Notes under the pieces: generated by a model | What the model was told of the DNA's origin: nothing | The model's database searches: none | The model's input: the letters and a program-made list of their open reading frames with translations, nothing else | Made by a program: the position numbers and the translations under genes | Shown here: positions 7,737 to 17,049 of the stretch, piece after piece | Layout: every line of letters begins with the position of its first letter | Position numbering within the stretch: position 1 is the stretch's first letter | Assembly (NCBI RefSeq): GCF_014076495.1 | Contig: NZ_CP043575.1 | Location: 2,976,001-3,040,000, forward strand | Source: Comamonas koreensis | Lineage (GTDB): Bacteria > Pseudomonadota > Gammaproteobacteria > Burkholderiales > Burkholderiaceae_C | Length of the DNA: 64,000 bases | Direction of reading: 5' to 3'

Positions 7737-8903
7737 TCAGGCCGGGCTTGGGTTTTCAGATTTTTTCAGCGCGGCCATCGCCTCTGCCAGCCGTACAATG
7801 CTGAGCGGGCCGCAGCCCTCGGCTTCGTTGCTGACGGTGACATAGGCCGCTTGCCCCTTGCCGCAGACGCCGGCCAAGGTGCTCGCCAGCAGGGCCAGCG
7901 TCGCGGGGTCAGGCTGCTGGATGCGGTCAAACGGCGCCAATTGCTTTTCGGCATCGGCATAGCCATAGGGGCCAAAGACGGGGTTCACATTCCAGCGGCA
8001 GACCAGCGGGCCGGGCCACAGCGCGCGCAGCAGCGGCAGTTGCTCGGGCAGGCGCGGCATCTTGGCATGCAGGCCCAGGCAGTAGGTCGCGCCGGTCTGG
8101 CGCAGAATCTGGGCCAGCTGCGGGGCGATGTCGGGGCGCAGCCAATCGGCATCGCGCACTTCAAAGGCCACAATGGGCCGGCGCTCTGCCGGCAATCCGG
8201 CCAGCTCGGCCTGCACGGCCTGCGCCAGTTGCTCCAGTTCCGCCAAGGTGGGCTGCAGGTTCAGCAGCCGCCCCAGCGGCAGGGGGCTGAGCTGGAACAG
8301 CAGCACGCCGAGCTTGTCCAGCAGCCCTTCGCAGGCGGGCCGCACATAGCTGGCAAGGGCCAGCTCCACATTCAAAAAGGCTGGGTTGGGCTCTTTCCCG
8401 CGGCCTTCTTCACTGCGCACCTGGGCATCGCAGACGAGCGCCGGCGCCTTGACGACAAAGCGAAAATCTTCTGGCACCTGGGCGGCATAAACCGCGTACT
8501 CGGACGCTGCCAGCGGCCGGTAAAAGCTGCGGTCAATGCTGACGGTGCGCAGCAACGGGTGCTCGGCATAGGCGTTCAGGCCGCGCTGCGCAAGAATGCG
8601 CTCGCTGTAGGCCTTGTCCCAGACCAGGCCCTGCCAGCCAGGATAGGACCAGGATGAGCCGCCCATGCGCAGCAGCGCAGGCAGGGCGGGGGCCAGGTCC
8701 TCCCCCAACAAGGGGTATGCGGCACCGACGGCCTGCGCACGGCTGCGCGTTTTGACGGCAGGAGCGGGTGGAGTGGCGGCTGGAGGAGGGGCGGCTTCGC
8801 TGTCTTGCGCGTTGGCGGGCGGCGCCGCTGGGGTGGCTGCAGCAGCAGCCGGCGCGGGCTCGGCGCCAAACAAATCCAAATTCAGGTCATGGTCAGAGGA
8901 CAT
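7737..8903 (-). CDS. DUF72 domain-containing protein
   Basis: Protein of 388 residues. After a low-complexity Ala/Pro-rich N-terminal stretch (about residues 10-65) comes a DUF72 (PF01904) TIM-barrel domain: GGSSWSYPGWQGLVWD, VSIDRSFYRPLAASEYAVYA, FRFVVKAPALVCDA, LLFQLSPLP, VAFEVRDADWLRP, CLGLHAKMP, and C-terminal YVTVSNEAEGCGPLSIVRLAE. Function is unknown; the fold resembles sugar-processing TIM barrels. The Ala/Pro tail is longer than usual and probably disordered. The start MSSDHDLNLDLF at 8903 is chosen because upstream in-frame residues are not protein-like. Confidence 0.85.
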   Translation of the reverse strand: MSSDHDLNLDLFGAEPAPAAAAATPAAPPANAQDSEAAPPPAATPPAPAVKTRSRAQAVGAAYPLLGEDLAPALPALLRMGGSSWSYPGWQGLVWDKAYSERILAQRGLNAYAEHPLLRTVSIDRSFYRPLAASEYAVYAAQVPEDFRFVVKAPALVCDAQVRSEEGRGKEPNPAFLNVELALASYVRPACEGLLDKLGVLLFQLSPLPLGRLLNLQPTLAELEQLAQAVQAELAGLPAERRPIVAFEVRDADWLRPDIAPQLAQILRQTGATYCLGLHAKMPRLPEQLPLLRALWPGPLVCRWNVNPVFGPYGYADAEKQLAPFDRIQQPDPATLALLASTLAGVCGKGQAAYVTVSNEAEGCGPLSIVRLAEAMAALKKSENPSPA

Positions 8904-9126
8904 CGCGTCCCAGTATGCCATTGGCGGCAGCTGCCCGCCCGATTGGCATTGTTTGACGATTGGCGCGCAAAGCCCGCCGTGAGGTGCCACCCCAGTGCAG
9001 CTGTCCTGCCGATCGCTATAAAAATTACATTTTTCAAATCCGGCAACTGTTCAAATCCCCAGTGGCTGCCAGCAGCTATGGCACACTGGCTCTTTTGCCA
9101 GAGAAGCATTGGAGCGAGCGTAGAGC

Positions 9127-11517
9127 ATGCAAAAGATCATTGCGCAGATTGCAGCTGAGCTGAAGGTTGCCGAATCGCAGGTGACGTCGGCCGTGGAATT
9201 GCTGGACAGCGGGGCGACGGTGCCCTTTATTGCCCGCTACCGCAAGGAAGCCACCGGTGGTCTGGATGACACCCAGCTGCGGGATTTGGCCGAGCGCCTG
9301 ACGTATCTGCGGGAGCTGCAGGAGCGGCGCGAGACGGTGCTCAAGGCCATTGACGAGCAGGGCAAGCTGACCGATGCGCTGCGCCTGGCCATTGCCCGCG
9401 CGCCCACCAAGCAGGAGCTCGAAGACATTTACCTGCCTTTCAAGCAAAAGCGCCGCACCAAGGGCCAGATCGCCAAGGAGTTTGGCATTGAGCCGCTGGC
9501 TGACAAGCTGTTTGCGGACCCGAGCCTGGACCCGCAGCAGGAAGCCCGGGCCTTTTGCAAGCCCGCCACCGTGCTCGACGATGGCAAGCCCGGTCCGGAT
9601 TTTTCGACCCCGTTGGCCGTGCTCGATGGCGTGCGCGACATCCTGTCCGAGCGCTGGGCTGAAGACCCGGCACTGGTGCAAAAGCTGCGTGAATGGCTTT
9701 GGGCCGAAGGCCTGCTGCGATCCAAGAAGGTCGAGTCCAAGAACGAAAACGACCCCGAGGTCGCCAAGTTCCGCGATTACTTTGACTATGACGAGCCCAT
9801 TGGCCGCGTGCCGTCGCACCGCGCGCTGGCCGTGTTCCGGGGCCGCGCGCTCGAAGTGCTCGAGGCCAAGCTGGTCCAGCCCGAGCTGCAGCCTGGCGTG
9901 GCGCCCGAGCCGGGCCAGCCCAGCCTCGCCGAGGGCAAGATTGCGCTGCACCTGGGCTGGAGCCATGCCAAGCGCGCCAGCGATGATTTGATCCGCAAGT
10001 GCGTGGCCTGGACCTGGCGCGTCAAGCTCAGCCTGTCGACCGAGCGCGATCTGTTCTCCCGCCTGCGTGAAGACGCCGAAAAAGTAGCGATCAAGGTGTT
10101 TGGCGACAACCTGCGCGACCTGCTGCTGGCAGCGCCTGCCGGCCAGCGCGCCGTGCTGGGCCTGGACCCGGGCATCCGCACCGGCGTGAAAGTCGCGGTG
10201 GTCGACCCTACCGGCAAGCTGGTGGACACCACCACCGTCTACCCGCACGAGCCGCGCCGCGACTGGGACGGTTCCCTGGCCGTGCTGGCACGCCTGGTGG
10301 AAAAGCACCAGATCAACCTGATTGCGATTGGCAACGGCACGGCCAGCCGCGAGACCGACAAACTGGCCGCCGACCTGATCCGCATTGCCGAGAAAGCGGA
10401 CAAGAAGATTGAAAAAGTGGTGGTGAGCGAGGCGGGCGCGTCGGTCTACTCGGCCAGCGAGTTTGCTGCGCTCGAGATGCCCGATGTCGATGTCAGCCTG
10501 CGCGGCGCGGCCTCGATTGCCCGCCGCCTGCAGGACCCGCTCGCCGAGCTGGTCAAGATCGACCCCAAGAGCATTGGCGTGGGGCAGTACCAGCACGATG
10601 TGAACCAAAGCGAGCTGGCCCGCCAGCTTGACGCGGTGGTGGAAGACTGCGTGAACTCGGTGGGCGTGGACCTGAATACGGCCTCTGCCCCACTGCTCAG
10701 CCGCGTCTCCGGCCTGTCGGGCACGGTGGCCAAGTCGGTGGTGCGTTGGCGCGATGCCAATGGCTCGTTCAAGAACCGCAAGCAGCTGATGGATGTGGCG
10801 GGGCTGGGCGCCAAGACCTTTGAGCAGGCAGCAGGCTTTTTGCGCATCCGGGGTGGTGACAACCCGCTGGACATGACCGGCGTGCACCCGGAAACCTATG
10901 CGGTGGTTGAGCAGATCATTGCGACGACGGGCAAGCCGGTGGACCAGCTGATGGGCCGTGGCGAGGTGCTCAAGAGCCTCAAGGCCGAGCGCTTTGTCAG
11001 CGAGAAGTTTGGCGCGCTCACGATCTCGGACATTCTGGGCGAGCTGGAAAAGCCCGGCCGTGACCCGCGCCCCGACTTTGTCGTGGCCCGCTTCAACGAA
11101 GGCGTGGAAGACATCAAGGACCTGCGCGAAGGCATGACCTTGGAAGGCACCGTGAGCAACGTCGCCCAGTTTGGCGCCTTTGTGGACCTGGGCGTGCACC
11201 AAGATGGCCTGGTCCACGTCAGCCAGATGAGCTACAAGTTCATCGAAGATGCCCGCGAAGCCGTCAAGACCGGCCAGATCGTCAAGGTCAAGGTACTGGA
11301 AGTGGATGTGGAGCGCAAGCGCATCAGCCTGACGATGAAGCTGGACGCTGCGCCCCCACGCCGCGATGGCCCACGCGACAACCGCTTTGAAGCGGCTGGC
11401 CGGGGCCAGGGCGGTGGCGGCCGGGGCGGCTACACGCAGCCCGCACGCGCCAACCAACCTGCGCAGCAAAACGCCATGGCCTCGGCTTTTGCCAAGCTGC
11501 AAGGCCTCAAAAAATAA
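9127..11517 (+). CDS. tex: Tex family transcription accessory / RNA-binding protein
   Basis: Nucleic-acid-binding protein of 796 residues with the full Tex domain order. The N-terminal helical domain contains VPFIARYRKEATGGLDDTQLR and EDIYLPFKQKRRTKGQIAKE. A YqgF/RNase H-like domain follows (VLGLDPGIRTGVKVAVVD near residue 340). Helix-hairpin-helix repeats include VGQYQHDVNQSEL and NTASAPLLSRVSGL, and a C-terminal S1 domain includes GTVSNVAQFGAFVDLGVHQDGLVHVSQ near residue 680. A Gly/Arg-rich tail ends the protein. Tex influences transcription-related RNA processes, but its exact role in this group is not settled. Monocistronic with its own terminator. Confidence 0.97.
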   Translation: MQKIIAQIAAELKVAESQVTSAVELLDSGATVPFIARYRKEATGGLDDTQLRDLAERLTYLRELQERRETVLKAIDEQGKLTDALRLAIARAPTKQELEDIYLPFKQKRRTKGQIAKEFGIEPLADKLFADPSLDPQQEARAFCKPATVLDDGKPGPDFSTPLAVLDGVRDILSERWAEDPALVQKLREWLWAEGLLRSKKVESKNENDPEVAKFRDYFDYDEPIGRVPSHRALAVFRGRALEVLEAKLVQPELQPGVAPEPGQPSLAEGKIALHLGWSHAKRASDDLIRKCVAWTWRVKLSLSTERDLFSRLREDAEKVAIKVFGDNLRDLLLAAPAGQRAVLGLDPGIRTGVKVAVVDPTGKLVDTTTVYPHEPRRDWDGSLAVLARLVEKHQINLIAIGNGTASRETDKLAADLIRIAEKADKKIEKVVVSEAGASVYSASEFAALEMPDVDVSLRGAASIARRLQDPLAELVKIDPKSIGVGQYQHDVNQSELARQLDAVVEDCVNSVGVDLNTASAPLLSRVSGLSGTVAKSVVRWRDANGSFKNRKQLMDVAGLGAKTFEQAAGFLRIRGGDNPLDMTGVHPETYAVVEQIIATTGKPVDQLMGRGEVLKSLKAERFVSEKFGALTISDILGELEKPGRDPRPDFVVARFNEGVEDIKDLREGMTLEGTVSNVAQFGAFVDLGVHQDGLVHVSQMSYKFIEDAREAVKTGQIVKVKVLEVDVERKRISLTMKLDAAPPRRDGPRDNRFEAAGRGQGGGGRGGYTQPARANQPAQQNAMASAFAKLQGLKK

Positions 11518-11539
11518 GCCCAGGCCTATGCCCTGCGCG

Positions 11540-11572
11540 AACCGCAAGTGCCATCCGGCCTTGCGGTTTTTT
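11540..11572 (+). terminator. rho-independent terminator of tex
   Basis: Stem AACCGCAAG (11540-11548) with CTTGCGGTT (11560-11568) followed by TTTTTT, 22 bp after the tex stop codon. Confidence 0.85.
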
Positions 11573-11680
11573 GTTGACTGCGGTCAGCGCTCCAAAAAGC
11601 GGCCAAAGATGACATCTTCCATCCCGGAAATTGGATCTAATAGCAGCTTGCGTATCCCACCCCTCTGAGCTCTGCACCCC

Positions 11681-13648
11681 ATGCCACCCGACCACCCCGC
11701 GCCCGATGATGAGCCTGTAGCCCAGCCTGTTCCCGGGCCCAAACGCTCACAGCGTGCAGAGCTGCGCGAAACGGGACGCAGCAGCGGGCGCTCAGCGGGG
11801 CGCCGCCGAGCCGGGCCGTCTACCCAAGAAACACTGGCGCCGCTGTTGGCGATCGTGCCCGGTTTGCGGCTGATGGTGGGCATGGTCATTGCGGCGGTGG
11901 TGATTCTGGGCCTGTATGTAGGCCGGGATGTGCTGCTACCGGTGGCCCTGGCAGCGCTTCTGGGCTTTTTGCTGGACCCGGCGGTCAGCCGGCTCAAGCG
12001 TTGGGGCATGCCCCGGGTGCTGTCGGTGGCGCTGGTGATGGTGCTGGCCTTGGGCGCGCTGGGTGCGGGCGCCATCTATGTGGGCGGTCAGGTCACCAGC
12101 CTCAGCGCCGAGCTGCCCACCTACCAAAACACCATTCGCCAGAAGCTGCGCCATGTCAAACCTTATTTCAATGGCCCGGGCGTCTGGGACGGCGCCGTCA
12201 AGGTGCTCAATACCGTGGAGACGGAGATCGGGCAGGGCGATGCACGCACGCGCCGGGTGCAGAAGGTGGAAGTGCAAGAGCCCACCGTCAAACCCATTCA
12301 AAAGGCGCTGGAGCTGCTGAGCAAGGTGGCTGAGCCGCTGGCCACCACCGGCATCGTGTTCTTGTTTGTCGTCTTGATCTTGCTGGACCGCAGCGGCCTG
12401 CAGGACCGGCTGCTGCGCCTGATGGGCCCCAACACCCATATGGCGTCGGACGCGCTCGACGATGCCGCCACCCGCATTGGCCAGTATCTGCGCATGCAGC
12501 TTTTTGTGAATCTGAGCTATGGCGTGCCGATGGCTTTGGGGCTGTGGTGGATTGGTGTGCCTGGCGCGATTCTCTGGGGCATCTTGGCAGCGGTGCTGCG
12601 CTTTGTGCCCTATATCGGCCCGATGGCGTCGGCGGTGTTCCCGCTCACGCTGGCCTTTGCGGTGGACCCGGGCTGGAGCCTGCTGCTGTGGACCTTGGCC
12701 TTGATCCTGCTTTTGGAGTTGCTCAGCAACAACGTGATCGAGCCTTGGCTGTATGGGGCCAGCACGGGCTTGTCGACCTTGTCCATTATTTTGGCAGCGA
12801 CCTTCTGGACCGCGCTCTGGGGGCCCATCGGCCTGATCTTGTCGACGCCGCTGACGGTCTGCCTGCTGGTGCTGGGCCGCTATATTCCGGGCATGGGCTT
12901 TTTGGAGATCTTGCTGGGCAGCCAGGCCGTGTTTGACCCGCCCGAGAAACTGCTGCAACGGCTGTGGCGTGGCGATGTGGACCAGGCCATTGACGTGGCC
13001 TCGGAAAATATTGACCAGGCGCTGTCTCCCAAGCCCAGCCAGCATGAACAGGCCTTGGCTGTCACCCAGTTCTATGACCAAGTGGCCGTGCCGGCGCTGC
13101 TGATTGCCGCGCAGCAGTACCGCCATTCCGCCAGCCCGCCGCAACGCCAGCGCCTTTCAGAGGCCGTGGCCATGCTGCTCAGTGGCCTGCAGCGCCACTA
13201 CCGGCCCGCGGCGCTGCCCCCAGTTGCCGAAGGCCAGCCACCGGCACAGACCGTGGTCTGCGTGGGCATGCAGTGGGATATTGACCGGCATGCCGCCTCG
13301 ATGGCCGCCCATGCGCTGCGGCTGCACGGCGTGGACAGCAGCACCCGCGCGGTGTCGATCGAGACGGTACTGCGCCAGGGCGATCTGTCCCTCTATGACG
13401 GCGTGCGCCATCTGTGCATCTGCAGCTTTCACTCCAACCCGCTGGGCAAGCTTAGCCAGATGTGCGAGAGCCTGCGCTTGCGCTGCCCGCAGCTGCACAT
13501 CACCGTGATGCTGTTGGGCGCCCCGGGGCGCGGACCCTTGCGGCCTGCAACGCTGGGCAGCATGCAGGCCGATAGCGCCGCTTACCGGATCAGTGACCTG
13601 ACGGCGCTGGTGGTGGATGAAGAGCCATCGGACAAGGATGCTGCCTGA
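11681..13648 (+). CDS. AI-2E family transporter with long cytosolic C-terminal domain
   Basis: Membrane protein of 655 residues. An Arg-rich cytosolic N-terminus (1-55) precedes a PerM/AI-2E permease domain with about eight hydrophobic segments. Family signatures are LPVALAALLGFLLDPAV, RFVPYIGPMASAVFP and NNVIEPWLYGASTGLSTLSIILAATFWTALWGPIGLILSTPLTVCL (motif spans about residues 305-410). The typical family length is about 350; here roughly 230 further residues follow, including a segment (about 520-620) with alternating hydrophobic strands that looks like a Rossmann or B12-binding-type fold without a recognisable ligand residue. Members export small molecules or act as sodium/proton antiporters; substrate unknown. 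Confidence 0.88.
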   Translation: MPPDHPAPDDEPVAQPVPGPKRSQRAELRETGRSSGRSAGRRRAGPSTQETLAPLLAIVPGLRLMVGMVIAAVVILGLYVGRDVLLPVALAALLGFLLDPAVSRLKRWGMPRVLSVALVMVLALGALGAGAIYVGGQVTSLSAELPTYQNTIRQKLRHVKPYFNGPGVWDGAVKVLNTVETEIGQGDARTRRVQKVEVQEPTVKPIQKALELLSKVAEPLATTGIVFLFVVLILLDRSGLQDRLLRLMGPNTHMASDALDDAATRIGQYLRMQLFVNLSYGVPMALGLWWIGVPGAILWGILAAVLRFVPYIGPMASAVFPLTLAFAVDPGWSLLLWTLALILLLELLSNNVIEPWLYGASTGLSTLSIILAATFWTALWGPIGLILSTPLTVCLLVLGRYIPGMGFLEILLGSQAVFDPPEKLLQRLWRGDVDQAIDVASENIDQALSPKPSQHEQALAVTQFYDQVAVPALLIAAQQYRHSASPPQRQRLSEAVAMLLSGLQRHYRPAALPPVAEGQPPAQTVVCVGMQWDIDRHAASMAAHALRLHGVDSSTRAVSIETVLRQGDLSLYDGVRHLCICSFHSNPLGKLSQMCESLRLRCPQLHITVMLLGAPGRGPLRPATLGSMQADSAAYRISDLTALVVDEEPSDKDAA

Positions 13649-13733
13649 CGAGCGCGCTTTGGCAGGCAGGCAGTAATAGGCGCCCCCAAGCCCGGCAGAG
13701 CAGGGCGGTTGTCCATGGTCTGGGTGGCAGCGA

Positions 13734-14636
13734 TCAGTCGCTGAAGGGCTGCGCCCCCAGCGCACCGATCACATGGTCGACAAAGCAGGTGATGCGCGAG
13801 GCCAGCGCCGTATTGCGGTAGTACACCGCATGGATGGACTGGCGCACATCGAGCAGCTGGTCGTCAAACAAGGTCACCAGCTGGCCGCTGTCGCGGTCCG
13901 CCCGGGTCATGAAATCCGACAGACAGACGATGCCAAAACCCGCCAGGGCCATATGGCGCAGCGTCTCGCCGCTGGAGGACGCAATCGCGGGCTGGATGCG
14001 CAGCAGCTCGCCGCTTGCATCACGCAGCGGCCATTCATTGAGCGAATCGGGCTGGGTAAAGCCCAGCAGTACATGCTGCGCCAACTGCTGGGGGCTGCTC
14101 GGGGTGCCATGGCGCGCCAGATAGGCCGGGCTGGCCAGCACCCGGATGCGGCTGATGCCCACCGGCCGCGCATGCATGCTCGAATTCTTGAGCGCACCAA
14201 TGCGAAAGGCGACATCGCTGCGCTTTTCGATCAGATCCACAATGCCTTCGTGCGAGTGCAGCTCCAGCTCCACCTCCGGATATTTCGCGCGAAAGCTGTC
14301 AACCAGCGGCACCAGCACATGCAGCATAAAGGGCGTGGCAGCATCCACCCGCAGGCGCCCGGCGGGCCGCACACGCCGGGCGGCCATCAGCTCCTCGGCC
14401 TCATCGACGGACACCAAAATCGCGCGTGCTCGTTGCAGGAAGGCGCTGCCTTCTTCGGTCAGCTCCAGGCGGCGGGTCGTGCGGCGCAGCAGGGTGGTTT
14501 GTAGCTTTTCTTCCAGCCGGCCCAAGGTGCGGCTGGTGGCGGACACCGTCTGGTCCAGCAATTCGGACGCTGCGGTGATCGAGCCGGTATCGACCACGGC
14601 CACAAAGGCCTGCAATTCATCGAGCGTGGTCTTCAT
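13734..14636 (-). CDS. LysR family transcriptional regulator
   Basis: LTTR of 300 residues from MKTTLDELQAFVAVVDTGSITAASELLDQTVSATSRTLGRLE, a standard N-terminal HTH. The effector domain begins GRLRVDAATPFMLHVLVPL and ends near QSIHAVYYRNTALASRITCFVDHV, typical of the CrgA/AaeR-like subgroup. It is divergent from the MFS gene at 14712 across 75 bp, so that gene is the likely target. Confidence 0.9.
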   Translation of the reverse strand: MKTTLDELQAFVAVVDTGSITAASELLDQTVSATSRTLGRLEEKLQTTLLRRTTRRLELTEEGSAFLQRARAILVSVDEAEELMAARRVRPAGRLRVDAATPFMLHVLVPLVDSFRAKYPEVELELHSHEGIVDLIEKRSDVAFRIGALKNSSMHARPVGISRIRVLASPAYLARHGTPSSPQQLAQHVLLGFTQPDSLNEWPLRDASGELLRIQPAIASSSGETLRHMALAGFGIVCLSDFMTRADRDSGQLVTLFDDQLLDVRQSIHAVYYRNTALASRITCFVDHVIGALGAQPFSD

Positions 14637-14650
14637 TGTTGCCCTGGCGT

Positions 14651-14662
14651 CAAAATATTTTG
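14651..14662. promoter_or_regulatory. palindrome in divergent LysR/MFS promoter
   Basis: Perfect 12-bp palindrome CAAAATATTTTG centred between the divergent start codons, flanked by outer TTGCC...GGCAA half-sites. It is a plausible operator for the adjacent LysR protein (inference). Confidence 0.45.
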
Positions 14663-14711
14663 GTGGCAATGGTACTTAATCTGCAAATAGTAGCAGGGCA
14701 CACTAGAGGCT

Positions 14712-15884
14712 ATGAAGTCTTCCGCTGTTTTGTTCGCCTTGGCCATTGGTGCTTTCGCCATTGGCACGACCGAGTTTGCCCCGATGGGGCTTTTGCCTGT
14801 TATCGCCCAGGGCGTTGATGTCAGCATTCCGACCGCCGGTATGCTGGTGTCGGCCTATGCCGTGGGCGTGATGCTGGGCGCGCCGGTGATGACCTTGCTG
14901 TTCAGCCGCTTTGGTCGGCGCGCCGCGCTGGTCACCTTGATGCTGATCTTCACCGTGGGCAATCTGCTCTCGGCACTGGCCCCCGGCTACACGACCTTGA
15001 TGCTGTCGCGCCTGGTGACCAGCCTCAACCATGGCGCTTTCTTTGGCATTGGCGCGGTGGTGGCAGCCAGCGTGGTGCCCAAGGACAAACAGGCCAGCGC
15101 CATTGCTGCGATGTTCATGGGGCTCACGGTGGCCAATATTGGCGGTGTGCCCGCTGCCACCTGGATCGGCCAGCAAGTGGGCTGGCGGCTGGCCTTTGCC
15201 GGCACGGCCGCGCTGGGCCTGGTCACCATTGCCGCGCTGTGGATGGTGCTACCAAAGGGCGAGGCCGGCACACGCCCTGATGTGCGCCGCGAGCTCAAGG
15301 TGCTGACGCGACCTGAGGTGCTGCTGGCCATGGGCACCACGGTGCTGGGCGCCGGCTCCATGTTCACGCTCTACACCTATGTGGCCCCGGTGCTGACCGA
15401 GATCACCCATGCCAGCCCCGGCTTTATCGCCTTTGCGCTGGTACTCATTGGCCTGGGTTTCACCATCGGCAACAGCCTGGGAGGGCGCCTGGCCGACTGG
15501 TCGCTCGATGGCGCCACGCGCCTCATCCTGCTGGCCCTGGCGCTCATCATGGTGGTATTGCCTTGGGCGCTGACCACCCATGTAGGCGCCGGCATCGGTC
15601 TGGTGGTGTGGGGTGCGGCTGCCTTTGGCATGGTGCCCCCGGTGCAGATGCAGGCCGCTGCTGAGGCGCCCGGCCTGGCCTCATCCGTCAATGTGGGCGC
15701 CTTCAATCTGGGCAATGCCGTGGGCGCGGCCTTGGGGGGTGCCGTGATCGGACAGGGCCTGGGCTACGGGGCCGTAGCTTGGGCAGGTGCGGCGCTTGCC
15801 GCAGGCGGGCTGGGCCTGGTATTGATTCAGGGCCGCATGCGCCGTGGTCAGGCTGGTGCTGCAGCGGCGGCTAGCAATATCTAA
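14712..15884 (+). CDS. MFS transporter, AraJ/YdhP-like (DHA1) efflux permease
   Basis: Twelve-helix major facilitator protein of 390 residues. N-terminal signatures are AIGTTEFAPMGLLPVIAQGVDVS and GMLVSAYAVGVMLGAP, followed by the motif-A-like FSRFGRRAALVTLM and LNHGAFFGIGAVVAA, characteristic of AraJ/YdhP-type sugar or drug exporters. Substrate unknown. It is divergently transcribed from a LysR regulator that probably controls it. A terminator lies immediately downstream. Confidence 0.88.
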   Translation: MKSSAVLFALAIGAFAIGTTEFAPMGLLPVIAQGVDVSIPTAGMLVSAYAVGVMLGAPVMTLLFSRFGRRAALVTLMLIFTVGNLLSALAPGYTTLMLSRLVTSLNHGAFFGIGAVVAASVVPKDKQASAIAAMFMGLTVANIGGVPAATWIGQQVGWRLAFAGTAALGLVTIAALWMVLPKGEAGTRPDVRRELKVLTRPEVLLAMGTTVLGAGSMFTLYTYVAPVLTEITHASPGFIAFALVLIGLGFTIGNSLGGRLADWSLDGATRLILLALALIMVVLPWALTTHVGAGIGLVVWGAAAFGMVPPVQMQAAAEAPGLASSVNVGAFNLGNAVGAALGGAVIGQGLGYGAVAWAGAALAAGGLGLVLIQGRMRRGQAGAAAAASNI

Positions 15885-15908
15885 ACATTGCTATTTGGGC
15901 CAAAGGCT

Positions 15909-15945
15909 CCTCGTGCAGACCACAGGCTGCGCGAGGGGCTTTTTT
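15909..15945 (+). terminator. terminator after MFS gene
   Basis: Stem CCTCGTGCAG (15909-15918) with CTGCGCGAGG (15927-15936), one G-T pair, followed by a run of six T at 15940-15945. Confidence 0.75.
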
Positions 15946-16152
15946 GCTTTCTAGGCCTGGTGAAGCCGCGCACGGAGTGGGTAGGGCTTGATAGTTGATA
16001 TTTCTTCAAAAGAATATTGTTGATCCAGGGCTTTATCTGCAAGGATGAAAAGCGCAAACTGGTTGCCAATGCGATGAAGACCTGGTTGGAGATCCAAGCG
16101 CTGCAGGTCTGCCGCACCTGTCTCTATCTGTATTTTTTCCAAGGAGTTTTTT

Positions 16153-16956
16153 ATGTCTATTCCTCGATTTGGCGTTGGTACTTTCCGTCTGCAAGGGCAG
16201 GTGGTCGTCGATTCCGTGCGCAATGCACTGGAGCTGGGCTACCGGGCGGTCGATACCGCGCAGATCTATGGCAACGAAGCCGAAGTGGGCCAGGCTATGG
16301 CCGACAGCGGCGTGGCGCGCGAAGAGCTGTTTGTCACCACCAAGATCTGGACCGACAACTACAGCCAGGCCAAGCTGGTTCCCAGCCTCAAGCACAGCCT
16401 CAAAAAGCTGCGCAGCGACTATGTGGACCTGACCCTGATCCACTGGCCCGCCCCCGGCAATGGCGTGGAATTGCAAGAGTTCATGACGGCACTGGCAGAA
16501 GCCAAGGCCCAGGGCCTCACGCGCCAGATCGGTATTTCCAACTTCAATATCGAGCTGACCCGCCAGGCTATCGCTGCTGTCGGAGCAGGGGAGATCGCCA
16601 CCAACCAGATCGAGCTCAGCCCCTACCTGCAAAGCCACCAATTGACGGCCTTTCTCCAGGAGCAGGGAATTGCTGTGACCTCGTACATGACCCTGGCCTA
16701 CGGCAAGGTGCTGAAGGACCCGGTACTGGCCGAGATCGCCAGCAAGCACCAGGCCACCGTCGCCCAGGTCGCCCTGGCATGGGCGCTGCAGCTGGGTTAC
16801 GCCGTCATCCCGTCTTCCACCAAGCGCGAGAACCTGGCCAGCAACCTGCTGGCCCAGCAGCTGGTGCTCGATGCCGAGGACATGGCCCGCATTGCGCAGC
16901 TGGAGCGCAATGGCCGCGAAGTCAATCCTGAGGGGCTGGCTCCGATCTGGGATTGA
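16153..16956 (+). CDS. dkgB: aldo/keto reductase, 2,5-diketo-D-gluconate reductase B
   Basis: Cytosolic NADPH-dependent aldo/keto reductase of 267 residues that closely resembles E. coli DkgB along its length. It starts [15 protein letters not shown]. The catalytic tetrad is visible: Asp and Tyr in [14 protein letters not shown], Lys in VTTKIWTDN, His in TLIHWPAPG. Further landmarks are [26 protein letters not shown] and the cofactor segment [11 protein letters not shown]. The family reduces 2,5-diketo-D-gluconate, methylglyoxal and similar carbonyls. It stands alone, preceded by about 200 bp of AT-rich promoter DNA. Confidence 0.93.
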   Translation: MSIPRFGVGTFRLQGQVVVDSVRNALELGYRAVDTAQIYGNEAEVGQAMADSGVAREELFVTTKIWTDNYSQAKLVPSLKHSLKKLRSDYVDLTLIHWPAPGNGVELQEFMTALAEAKAQGLTRQIGISNFNIELTRQAIAAVGAGEIATNQIELSPYLQSHQLTAFLQEQGIAVTSYMTLAYGKVLKDPVLAEIASKHQATVAQVALAWALQLGYAVIPSSTKRENLASNLLAQQLVLDAEDMARIAQLERNGREVNPEGLAPIWD

Positions 16957-17049
16957 GGCGGTAGCCGCATTTGCCTGCATGGGCGCTTGGCCGCTTTGCA
17001 GCAAACGCGCTGCGTCCAAAGGCGGGATGGTTCTGCAATCTGGCCCATG

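Noticed and set aside
9076..11547. 823-codon open frame antisense to tex
   Set aside because: GC-rich codon shadow; tex on the other strand has full domain structure, the antisense product has no recognisable fold.
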